Assembly (NCBI GenBank): GCA_030447125.1
Contig: JAUJLZ010000042.1
Coordinates: forward strand, 1 to 10,982
Direction: 5' to 3'
Length of the DNA stretch: 10,982 bases
From: Acidimicrobiales bacterium
Lineage (GTDB): Bacteria; Actinomycetota; Acidimicrobiia; Acidimicrobiales; CADCSY01
Made by a program: the position numbers and the translations under genes. Below, piece after piece: positions 1 through 6,187 of the stretch; position 1 is the first letter of the stretch; every line of letters starts with the position of its first letter. Under the pieces are notes generated by a model. It ran no database searches and was not told the origin of the DNA. It saw only the letters and a list, made by a program, of their open reading frames with translations.

Positions 1-379
1 CGTTGACAGTGAAGTCGCGCCGGGACAGGTCGGCCTCGACCTCGGTGGAGAACACGACGTCGGGCTTGCGGGAGTCCGGGCGGTAGGCCTCAGCTCGATG
101 GGTGGTGATCTCGTAGTCGCGCCCGCCGCGCCGGGCGCCGATGGTGCCGAAGCGCTTGCCCTGGAGCCACACGGCGTCGGCCCAGGGTCGGACCGCCGCC
201 TCGATCTCCTCGGGACGGGCGTCGCTGGTGAAGTCGAAGTCGATGTGCTCCAGGGCCCGCCCGAGCAGGAGGTCGCGCACCGTCCCGCCCACCAGGTAGA
301 GGTGGTGGCCGGCGGCGGTGAAGCGCTCGGCCAGCGGCGCCACCTCGGCCAGCACCGGCCGCAGCCGCTCGGGGATCAC
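1..379 (-). CDS. pcnA: CCA tRNA nucleotidyltransferase, N-terminal part (runs off left edge)
   Basis: This gene encodes the head domain of a class II tRNA nucleotidyltransferase, the cytoplasmic enzyme that adds or repairs the 3' CCA end of tRNAs using CTP and ATP. The 126 visible residues contain the family signatures in order: LVGGTVRDLLLGR (residues 29-41), the metal-binding carboxylates in HIDFDFTSD (D47 and D49), GKRFGTIG (74-81), YEITTHRAEAYR (89-100) and DLSRRDFTVN at the window edge. The start is the GTG at 379-377: an in-frame TAG lies only four codons upstream and no other start fits between. No Shine-Dalgarno is visible, but TAGCGT lies exactly 6 nt upstream, so the mRNA may be leaderless. 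The gene is divergent from the GNAT gene, as pcnA is divergent from the murJ block in mycobacteria. The C-terminal domains, possibly including HD, lie outside the window. The symbol follows the mycobacterial name; cca would be equivalent. Confidence 0.95.
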   Translation of the reverse strand, partial: MIPERLRPVLAEVAPLAERFTAAGHHLYLVGGTVRDLLLGRALEHIDFDFTSDARPEEIEAAVRPWADAVWLQGKRFGTIGARRGGRDYEITTHRAEAYRPDSRKPDVVFSTEVEADLSRRDFTVN

Positions 380-385
380 GGGGTA

Positions 386-391
386 ACGCTA
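386..391 (-). promoter_or_regulatory. -10 hexamer of a leaderless promoter for pcnA
   Basis: Read on the minus strand, TAGCGT is followed by the 6-nt spacer TACCCC and then the GTG start. This TANNNT-N6-start layout is the known signature of leaderless transcription in actinobacteria and Deinococcus. It coincides with the in-frame stop codon TAG that limits the gene, so the promoter and the reading-frame limit share bases. No clear -35 hexamer is visible. Confidence 0.55.
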
Positions 392-496
392 CCGGCAGCG
401 TCGGACCGGGGCCGTGGTCGTGCCCGCTGCGCCGGGCCCGACGACGGCGAAGATCTCGTCCCGGTGGACCGGTCGGAAGGAATCCCGAGAAAGTGC

Positions 497-524
497 TCAA
501 GGTCTGACGGGTACCCGTCGATAC
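497..524 (+). promoter_or_regulatory. Candidate sigma-28 (FliA/WhiG type) promoter
   Basis: TCAA at 497-500 is followed after 16 nt by GTCGATAC at 517-524. The known FliA/WhiG consensus is TAAA, about 15-16 nt, then GCCGATAA. The match is 3 of 4 in the upstream box and 6 of 8 in the downstream box. No protein gene begins just downstream, so the predicted transcript would start near 530 and meet the hairpin at 613-643. This is a pattern match only; a chance hit cannot be excluded. Confidence 0.3.
506..519. repeat. 14-bp perfect palindrome, possible operator
   Basis: GACGGGTACCCGTC is identical to its own reverse complement over 14 bases. It lies between, and partly overlaps, the two boxes of the candidate sigma-28-like promoter, where a dimeric repressor would be expected to bind. 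It sits in the non-coding divergent region. No regulator family can be assigned from the sequence. Confidence 0.4.
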
Positions 525-612
525 CTGAGTAGAAGGTGGGACCGGGACGGCCGCAGTGGCGACCCCGCCCAGTCGCTGTGGTCGACCGGTCCCGCCTGCA
601 GATCCCCCTGAG

Positions 613-643
613 AACGAGCCGCCCCTCCCCCGGGCGGCTCGTT
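613..643 (+). terminator. Strong hairpin, probable intrinsic terminator without a U tract
   Basis: The arms AACGAGCCGCCC (613-624) and GGGCGGCTCGTT (632-643) pair perfectly over 12 bp around a 7-nt C-rich loop. There is no following T run, as is common for hairpin terminators in GC-rich actinobacteria. It lies about 45 nt upstream of the GNAT start and its likely promoter, so it would insulate the murJ operon from any upstream transcript. Alternatively it is the 3' stem of a small RNA. Confidence 0.6.
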
Positions 644-674
644 CGCGTGGCGCCCCGATGACTCCCCCAGGTCG

Positions 675-680
675 TACCCT
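675..680 (+). promoter_or_regulatory. -10 hexamer for the GNAT-DUF6049-murJ operon
   Basis: TACCCT fits TANNNT and lies 8 nt before ATG 689 and 3 nt before an out-of-frame ATG at 684. A transcript starting about 7 nt after the hexamer would be leaderless or nearly so for the start at 689. It lies downstream of the hairpin at 613-643. No good -35 box is seen. Confidence 0.45.
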
Positions 681-688
681 CACATGCC

Positions 689-1408
689 ATGCCCGGACTG
701 CGCGTCGTGCGCTGGGGGACCGAGCGTCTCCGGGTCGGCCCCTGGCGGGGAGACCAACACCTGGCCTATGTGGCCCCGGTGGCCGAGACGCCCCCGGCCC
801 GCGCCTCGATGGTCCGCCGTTGCTGTGAGGTCCTGGCCCGCCAGGGCTACGTGGAGGTGGTCACCGGTGCCCTCGGTGCTCCCGAGCAGCGGGGCTTCTT
901 GGCCGCGGGCTTCGAGGTGCGCGAGGAGCTCCACCTGTTGTCGCGCCACCTGGACTCCCTCCCCCTCGCCTCGGCCGCACCCATCCGGACCGGCCGTCGG
1001 CGCGACCGTGACCAGGTCCTGGCCGTCGACGCCCTGGCCTTCCCGCCCTTTTGGCGTCTCGACCACGCCGGCCTGGCCGAGGCCCTGGCCGCCACCCGCC
1101 ACGCCCGGTTCCGAGTCGTGGACCGCCAGCGCGTCCTCGGCTACGCCGTAGCGGGCCGGTCCGGCACCCGGGGCTACGTGCAGCGCCTCGCCGTCGACCC
1201 GGCCTGGGAGGGCCGGGGCCTCGGCCGGGCCCTCGTCCTCGACGGTCTGGCCTGGATGCGGCGACGAGGTGCCGACCGGGCGGTGGTCAACACCCAGGTG
1301 GGCAACGAGCGGGCGCTGCGGCTCTACCAGCACCTGGGGTTCCGGCTCGAGCCCTCAGGCCTGGCCGTGCTCACCCGACGCCTCGGGGACCGCGAGCTCA
1401 CACCCTGA
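689..1408 (+). CDS. GNAT-family N-acetyltransferase (RimI-like)
   Basis: This 239-residue cytoplasmic protein is predicted to transfer an acetyl group from acetyl-CoA to an amine; its substrate is unknown. The C-terminal half is a clear GNAT domain: motif A VQRLAVDPAWEGRGLGRAL (164-182), with the acetyl-CoA pyrophosphate loop RGLGRA at 176-181, and motif B with NTQVGNERALRLYQHLGF (201-218). The N-terminal half has a GNAT-like remnant around TGALGAPEQRGFLAAGFEV (59-77), suggesting a degenerate tandem GNAT fold. The start is ATG 689, supported by the TACCCT element upstream; the nearby ATG 684 is in another frame. The stop overlaps the next start as TGATG, so the downstream gene is translationally coupled. 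In M. tuberculosis this position, between pcnA and Rv3909, is occupied by mutT4, so the GNAT gene is a replacement at a conserved locus. A link to envelope synthesis is inferred from context only. Confidence 0.88.
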   Translation: MPGLRVVRWGTERLRVGPWRGDQHLAYVAPVAETPPARASMVRRCCEVLARQGYVEVVTGALGAPEQRGFLAAGFEVREELHLLSRHLDSLPLASAAPIRTGRRRDRDQVLAVDALAFPPFWRLDHAGLAEALAATRHARFRVVDRQRVLGYAVAGRSGTRGYVQRLAVDPAWEGRGLGRALVLDGLAWMRRRGADRAVVNTQVGNERALRLYQHLGFRLEPSGLAVLTRRLGDRELTP

Positions 1409-3444
1409 TGTGGCGGCGACCGGCGGGTCTCGCCGGCAAGGACCTCGTCATCGTCGTCGTGCTCCTGCTCGCGGCCGGCGTCGCCGCCGTGGCCCCGGCC
1501 GGGGCCACCCCGAACAGCCCCCCCGGCCAGATCGCCGCGACCAGCCCGGGCGGGCGCATCACCCTCGCCTCCCAGACGCCGTGGGTCGAGCCCGAAGGGG
1601 CCTTCGAGCTGCGTGTCGACCTGGCCGGCGTCCGCCGCCCGGAGGCACTTGTCTTCGAGGTCAGCGTGCACGAGGCGGTCACCTCACGCTCGCAGTTCAA
1701 CCGGACGCTCGAGGGCCGCCTCCTCGGTGACGAACGGTGGCGCCGGGACCCCACCCCTCTGGCCGACATCGAGCTCGACGGCGGCGGCGCCGTGCGGATG
1801 GTGATCCCCGTCACCGCCGGCCCATCCGGCGGTGCGACCGACGACGACCGCCTCGTGCTGTCCGAGGCCGGCGTCCACCCGGTGCGCGTGGTGCTGCGTG
1901 ACACCGAGGCCGGCACTGAGGTGGACAGCTTCACCACCCACCTGGTGCGCTCCCGGGGGGACGACGCCCGCCCGCTGGCGGTCGCCTGGGTCCAGCCCGT
2001 CGCCGCCCCCCCGGCCCTGCAGCCCGATGGGACGACGGCCTTCGATGATCCGGCCGAGGAGGCGCTGGCCACCGTCACCGCCGCGGTCGGGACCGCCGAG
2101 GCGCCCCTGACCATGGTGCCCCGGCCTGAGACCCTCGACGCCCTGGCCGTCGCCGCCCCTGACGTCCTCGAACAGCTGGCTGCGGCTGCCACCGCCGGCC
2201 AGGTTGTGGCCGGCCCCTACGTCGAGATCGACACCGCCGCCCTGTTGGCCAGCGAGGCGGGCGATGTGGTCGACGCCCAGCGCGACCGGGGCGCGGCCGT
2301 GGTCGAGCGCCTGGTCGGCCGGGCCGATCGCCAGACCTGGGTGAGCCAGGAGCCCCTCGACGGGGTCACGCTGGCCAGCGCAGCTGATGTCGAGCGCCTG
2401 GTCCTGCCCGAGGACTCCCTGGCACCGCTCGAGCGACCGTTGACCCTGGCCAACCCCTTCCTGGTGGAAGATGCCCAAGGACGGCTGGTGGAGGCGGCCG
2501 TGGTCGACCCCCAGCTGCAATCCCACTTCACGGGGGACGACCCGGTGCTCGGGGCCCACCACCTGCTGGCCGACCTGGCCGTGTTGGCCTATGACTCCCC
2601 CGGCCTCGACCGGGGCGTCGTCGTCCTGCCGCCACCGCAGTGGGCGCCGTCGGCCGACCTCCTCGCCACCGCCCTGCCCGCCCTCGCCTCCGGCTCGGTC
2701 GTGCGCCCGGTCACCATCGACGGGCTGTTCGACGAGGTGCCGCGGGCCTCGGTGGCGACCGGCGACGAACTGGTCCGAACCCTGGTGCCCCGTCGAACGC
2801 CGGCCGCTCCCACCGTCGACGGCGCCGAGCTCCGCCAGCTCCAAGCCGACCTGGCCAGCTTCGCCACCGTGGTCGAACCCACCCACCCCGCAGTGGACCT
2901 GGTCCAGCGACTGCTCTTGGTCTCCTCAGCGGCGTCACTCGCCGATCCGGCCCCAGCCGCCTATCGCCACGGCGCCCGCCAGGTCATCGATGACCGGCTG
3001 GGGGCGGTCACGATCCTCAGCGAAGGGAGCTTTCGCCTCACGTCGCGCGAGGCCACCATCCCCCTGACCCTCATCAACGACCTCGATGTCGCCGTCGAGG
3101 TCACGCTGGCGCTCGAAAGCGACAAGCTCGACTTCGTCGGGAGCGAACCCACGACGACAGGCCGGGCGCTCATCCCGCTGGAGCTCGAACCGGGCAGCAC
3201 CCCCGTCATGGTCCCCGTCGAGGCCCGCACGTCAGGGGACTTCCCCCTGCGCATCGACCTGCGCTCCCCCGATGGCCGCCTCGAGGTGGCCACCGCCTTG
3301 CTCACCATCCGCTCCTTCTCCCTCTCGGGGGTGGGGATCCTGGTCTCGGCCGGGGCCAGTCTCTTCCTGTGCGGTTGGTGGGCCCGCCACTGGCGCTCGG
3401 CCCGGCGCGACCAGCGCCTGGTGGCCCCCCCTCCCGCTCCGTGA
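1408..3444 (+). CDS. DUF6049-like secreted, membrane-anchored protein (Rv3909-type)
   Basis: This 678-residue protein has an N-terminal signal sequence (hydrophobic segment about 13-30, likely cleavage near PAGA at 31-34), a large extracytoplasmic body, and a C-terminal membrane anchor (about 640-659) followed by a short basic cytoplasmic tail. The body begins with a beta-rich region of Ig-like character (about 45-190), continues with an alpha/beta middle (about 190-550), and ends with another beta sandwich containing ARTSGDFPLRIDLRSPDGRL. The architecture, length and position directly before murJ match the DUF6049 family, represented by Rv3909 in M. tuberculosis. No catalytic motif is recognised. 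The start at ATG 1408 overlaps the GNAT stop by one base, and its stop overlaps the GTG start of murJ (GTGA), so all three genes are probably co-translated. Its role is unknown; a partner function for lipid II export or cell-wall assembly is inferred from this strict coupling. The open frame extends further upstream, but that part lies over the GNAT gene. Confidence 0.82.
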   Translation: MWRRPAGLAGKDLVIVVVLLLAAGVAAVAPAGATPNSPPGQIAATSPGGRITLASQTPWVEPEGAFELRVDLAGVRRPEALVFEVSVHEAVTSRSQFNRTLEGRLLGDERWRRDPTPLADIELDGGGAVRMVIPVTAGPSGGATDDDRLVLSEAGVHPVRVVLRDTEAGTEVDSFTTHLVRSRGDDARPLAVAWVQPVAAPPALQPDGTTAFDDPAEEALATVTAAVGTAEAPLTMVPRPETLDALAVAAPDVLEQLAAAATAGQVVAGPYVEIDTAALLASEAGDVVDAQRDRGAAVVERLVGRADRQTWVSQEPLDGVTLASAADVERLVLPEDSLAPLERPLTLANPFLVEDAQGRLVEAAVVDPQLQSHFTGDDPVLGAHHLLADLAVLAYDSPGLDRGVVVLPPPQWAPSADLLATALPALASGSVVRPVTIDGLFDEVPRASVATGDELVRTLVPRRTPAAPTVDGAELRQLQADLASFATVVEPTHPAVDLVQRLLLVSSAASLADPAPAAYRHGARQVIDDRLGAVTILSEGSFRLTSREATIPLTLINDLDVAVEVTLALESDKLDFVGSEPTTTGRALIPLELEPGSTPVMVPVEARTSGDFPLRIDLRSPDGRLEVATALLTIRSFSLSGVGILVSAGASLFLCGWWARHWRSARRDQRLVAPPPAP

Positions 3445-5204
3445 GCCCCGCCACCGACATCCCCTCGTCCCGGCGATCGTCGGCCCTGGTGGGTGCCGGC
3501 ATCCTGCTCAGCCGCCTCGCCGGCCTGGCCCGCGAGCGGGTCATCGCCGCCCAGCTGGGCACCGGCTTCGCCGTCGACGCCTTCCGGGCCGCCCTGCGCA
3601 TCCCCAACCTCTTGCAGAACCTGCTGGGCGAAGGGGTCCTCTCAGCCTCGTTCATCCCCGTCTACGCCCGGCTGCTGGCCCAGGGTGAGGAGGAAGAGGC
3701 GGGTCGGGTGGCCGGGGCCGTGGCCGGCCTGCTCGCCGCCGCCGCCGCCGTGCTCGTGGTCGTGGGGGTGGTCTTCGCCCGCCCCCTCACCACGGTGCTG
3801 GCCGGAGGGTTCACCGGCGCGCGCTTCGAGCTGACCGTGACCCTGGTGCGCATCCTGACCCCGAGCATCGGCCTGCTCGTGCTCTCGGCCTGGTGCCTGG
3901 GCGTGCTCAACAGCCACCGGCGCTTCTTCTTGTCCTACGTGGCCCCCGTGCTGTGGAACGCCGCCCAGATCGCCGTGCTGGTCGCCGCCGCCGCCCGTGG
4001 CTTCGACGTGTCGTCGCTGGCCGTGGCCCTGGCCTGGGGGGCCCTGGCCGGGGCCTTCCTCCAGCTCGGCCTCCAGGCGTCGGCGGTGCGCTCCCTCGTG
4101 CGCCCGTTGCGCCTCACGCTCAGCCTCCGCCGACCGGGGGTGCGCACCGTGGCCCGTCGCTTCGGCCCCGCCGTCGCCGGCCGGGGGGTGGTCCAGCTCT
4201 CGGCCTACCTCGACCTGTTCCTGGCCAGCTTCCTCGCCACCGGCGCCGTCGCCGCCCTCGGCTACGCCCAGGTCTTCTACCTGCTGCCCATCAGCCTGTT
4301 CGGCATGAGCGTGGCCGCCGCCGAGCTCCCCGAGCTCAGCCGCCTCGGGGACCACGGCCACGATCGGGATGAACACGACGGCCGAGGCCGAGACGGTGCC
4401 CGCCGCTCGGAGCCAGGACGGGCGCTGCGGTCCCGCCTCGACGACGGCCTCGCCCGAGTGGCCTTCTACGTCGTGCCCGCCGCCGCCGCCTACCTGGTGC
4501 TGGGCGACCTGGTGGTGGCCACGCTGCTCCAGACCGGGCGCTTCGGCGTCGACGACACCCGCCTGGTCTGGTACGTGCTGGGCGCCTTCAGCCTGGGCCT
4601 GGTGGCCACCACCGCCAGCCGAGTGCTCCAGAGCGGTCTCTACGCCCTGGGCGACGCCCGCTCGCCCGCCACCATCGCCGCCACCCGGGTGGCGTTGACC
4701 GCGGTGTTGGGCGTGGTCCTGATGTTCCAGCTCGACCGGGTGGCCCTCGTCGGCCCCGGCCCGAGCGGGCTCGACCTGGTCGGCGACCTTCCTGCCCTCG
4801 GCCCCCTGCCGGCCGAGCTCCGCGACGCCACCACTGCAGCCCTGCGCCTGGGCGCCGTCGGCCTGGCCCTGGCTGCGGCGGCCGGGGCCTGGGTCGAGCT
4901 GGCCCTGCTCCGGCGCCGCCTCCGCGCCCGGATCGGTCCCGTTCGCCTGGGCGGCGACCACCTCGTGGGGGTGGTGCTGGCCGGCGGCCTGGCGACGGTG
5001 GTGGCCCTCGGGGCGCGGGCCCTGGTCACCACCCTCGGCCCCGACCTGGTCCCGCCGGTGGCCCTGGCGCTCAGCGGTGGGGCGGCGGCGGCGGCCTACC
5101 TGGTGGCCGGTGCCCGCCTGGGACTGCCCGAGGTCCCGGTCCTGGTGGCGATCCTCGGCCGGGCCCAGGGTGGCGTGCGACGCCGGTTCCCCGGTCGGCG
5201 CTGA
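3441..5204 (+). CDS. murJ: MurJ/MviN lipid II flippase
   Basis: This integral membrane protein of the MOP superfamily exports the peptidoglycan precursor lipid II from the inner to the outer leaflet of the cytoplasmic membrane. The 587 residues begin with a MurJ N-terminus: SRLAGLARERVIAAQLG (24-40), VDAFRAALRIPNLLQNLLGEG (45-65) and ASFIPVYARLL (69-79), followed by a long run of hydrophobic helices consistent with about 14 membrane spans. R25, R31, D46 and E64 align with E. coli MurJ R18, R24, D39 and E57. The position of E. coli R52 is Q59 here. A charged loop rich in Asp, His, Arg and Gly (about 302-330, DHGHDRDEHDGRGRDG) sits between two central helices. The start GTG 3441 overlaps the stop of the upstream gene by 4 nt; there is no Shine-Dalgarno, so translation is probably coupled. 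Unlike mycobacterial MviN, the protein ends after the membrane domain and carries no kinase-like extension; a kinase is encoded separately two genes downstream. Confidence 0.95.
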   Translation: MSPATDIPSSRRSSALVGAGILLSRLAGLARERVIAAQLGTGFAVDAFRAALRIPNLLQNLLGEGVLSASFIPVYARLLAQGEEEEAGRVAGAVAGLLAAAAAVLVVVGVVFARPLTTVLAGGFTGARFELTVTLVRILTPSIGLLVLSAWCLGVLNSHRRFFLSYVAPVLWNAAQIAVLVAAAARGFDVSSLAVALAWGALAGAFLQLGLQASAVRSLVRPLRLTLSLRRPGVRTVARRFGPAVAGRGVVQLSAYLDLFLASFLATGAVAALGYAQVFYLLPISLFGMSVAAAELPELSRLGDHGHDRDEHDGRGRDGARRSEPGRALRSRLDDGLARVAFYVVPAAAAYLVLGDLVVATLLQTGRFGVDDTRLVWYVLGAFSLGLVATTASRVLQSGLYALGDARSPATIAATRVALTAVLGVVLMFQLDRVALVGPGPSGLDLVGDLPALGPLPAELRDATTAALRLGAVGLALAAAAGAWVELALLRRRLRARIGPVRLGGDHLVGVVLAGGLATVVALGARALVTTLGPDLVPPVALALSGGAAAAAYLVAGARLGLPEVPVLVAILGRAQGGVRRRFPGRR

Positions 5205-5279
5205 AGACCGGCCAGCCCTGGATCCCCCGGTCCCTCAGCCCCGGTCGGCCATACTCGTGACGTCGAGAGGGAGAACACC

Positions 5280-6125
5280 ATGTCCGTACGAGTAGTGACC
5301 GACAGCGCCTGTGACCTGCCCGAGGAACTGGCGGCCGAGCTGGGGATCGAGATCGTCCCGCTGTCCATCCGCTTCGGCGACACCGAGTACGTCGACCGCC
5401 AGGACCTGACCCCGGGGGCGTTCTACGCCAAGCTGGCCGCCTCAGCCACGCTGCCCGAGACGGCCGCCCCCTCACCGGGCGCCTTCGAGGTGGCCTTCCG
5501 CTCCCTGTTCGACGACGGGGCCGATGCCGTGGTGTGCGTCAACATCTCGTCCCGCCTGTCGGCCACCATGCAGTCGGCCCGCAACGGCGCTGACGCGCTC
5601 GCAGGTGCCGGCGACGTGCGCCTGGTGGACTCCCGCTCGGTGAGCTGGGGCCTCGGGAGCCAGGTGCTGGCCGCCGCCCGGGCAGCCGCCGGCGGGGCTG
5701 GCGTCGAGGAGGTCGTCGCCCTGGTGGAGGACATGGCCAGCCGCACCCACGTGTACTGCGCCCTCGACACCCTGGACAACCTGAAGAAGGGCGGGCGGGT
5801 CGGGGGGGCCCAGGCGCTCCTCGGCACCCTGCTGTCGATCAAGCCGGTGATCGACGTCAGCTCCGGTGCCGTGGAGGAGGCGGGCAAGCCCCGCACCCGC
5901 ACCAAGGCCCTGCGCTTCCTGGCCGAGCGGGTGGCCAGCCACGGTGCCGTGGAGAACCTGGCCGTGATGCACGGCCAGGCGCCCGACGTGGAGCAGTTCC
6001 TCGACCTCCTCGCTCCCATCTGCCCCCGGGATCGCATCCACGTGGGTGAGATCGGCGCCACCATCGGCACCCACGCCGGTCCCCGGGTCATGGGGGCGAC
6101 CTTTCAGCGCGGGCGGGACGGCTGA
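5280..6125 (+). CDS. DegV family protein (fatty-acid-binding fold)
   Basis: This 281-residue cytoplasmic protein belongs to the DegV family. Well-studied members (FakB in Firmicutes) bind a fatty acid and present it to the kinase FakA; the role in actinobacteria is not established, and no FakA-like gene is in the window. Signatures are VTDSACDLP (6-14), PETAAPSPGAF (59-69, the usual TSxPSP region), NISSRLSATMQSAR (88-101), VDSRSVSWGLG (116-126), DNLKKGGRVGG (166-176), IKPVIDVSSG (187-196) and the C-terminal GATIGTHAGPRVMG (259-272). The length is normal for the family. The ATG start is preceded by the purine-rich ribosome binding site AGAGGGAGA at 5266-5274. The 75-nt gap from murJ carries only a weak hairpin candidate, so read-through from the murJ operon is possible. 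The gene lies between murJ and the kinase, which in mycobacteria are fused, so degV was probably inserted or retained here. Confidence 0.92.
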   Translation: MSVRVVTDSACDLPEELAAELGIEIVPLSIRFGDTEYVDRQDLTPGAFYAKLAASATLPETAAPSPGAFEVAFRSLFDDGADAVVCVNISSRLSATMQSARNGADALAGAGDVRLVDSRSVSWGLGSQVLAAARAAAGGAGVEEVVALVEDMASRTHVYCALDTLDNLKKGGRVGGAQALLGTLLSIKPVIDVSSGAVEEAGKPRTRTKALRFLAERVASHGAVENLAVMHGQAPDVEQFLDLLAPICPRDRIHVGEIGATIGTHAGPRVMGATFQRGRDG

Positions 6126-6171
6126 GAGACGGGGCTGGGGTCGCGCCAGGTGCTGTCCAGCGCCCGGACGG

Positions 6172-6177
6172 TACGGT
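6172..6177 (+). promoter_or_regulatory. -10 hexamer upstream of the kinase gene
   Basis: TACGGT fits TANNNT. It would place transcription initiation near 6184, about 4 nt before GTG 6188, giving a nearly leaderless mRNA. If real, it excludes the alternative GTG at 6176, which lies within the hexamer. GAGAGG at 6178-6183 could instead act as a ribosome binding site on a longer transcript from upstream. Confidence 0.35.
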
Positions 6178-6187
6178 GAGAGGCGAC

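Larger units (their letters stand above)
380..688. other. Divergent intergenic region with palindromes and a hairpin, no convincing gene
   Basis: This 309-nt interval separates pcnA from the GNAT gene. Open frames cross it, but none has family-like protein character or a convincing ribosome binding site. It holds the pcnA -10 element, an 8-bp palindrome GACCGGTC at 467-474 that recurs at 584-591, a 14-bp perfect palindrome at 506-519, a sigma-28-like promoter candidate at 497-524, a 12-bp-stem hairpin at 613-643, and a -10 element for the GNAT gene at 675-680. The interval could encode a short untranslated RNA of roughly 110 nt ending at the hairpin. Confidence 0.5.

Noticed and set aside
414..611. 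A 65-codon frame (GTG start) ending just before the hairpin at 613
   Set aside because: There is no ribosome binding site and its composition (Arg, Ser, Gly, Pro) looks like random GC-rich sequence. It also begins upstream of the promoter candidate. The nearness of its stop to the hairpin is probably chance.
1051..1407. Upstream extension of the DUF6049-like reading frame
   Set aside because: It would overlap the GNAT gene over its catalytic motifs and encode Pro/Arg-rich shadow sequence before the signal peptide. ATG 1408 begins directly before the signal sequence.
1684..2886. A 400-codon minus-strand frame opposite the DUF6049-like gene
   Set aside because: Same shadow composition and no start context; the plus-strand frame has a signal sequence, a membrane anchor and operon overlaps.
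3369..3440. Upstream extension of murJ
   Set aside because: The extra residues cover the membrane anchor region of the preceding gene; the GTGA overlap at 3441 and the family's N-terminal alignment favour the shorter form.
3642..4961. A 439-codon open frame on the minus strand opposite murJ
   Set aside because: Composition is dominated by Gly, Gln, His and Glu, the usual complement of Leu/Ala/Val-rich membrane coding. MurJ motifs on the plus strand are decisive.
5206..5232. GACCGG/CCGGTC hairpin after murJ as a terminator
   Set aside because: A 6-bp stem with a 15-nt loop and no U tract; such pairings are frequent at this GC content. Read-through into degV remains possible.
5250..5255. CATACT as a -10 box for degV
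   Set aside because: It matches TATAAT at four of six positions, but no -35 is visible and the spacing differs from the TANNNT pattern elsewhere. Not strong enough to list.
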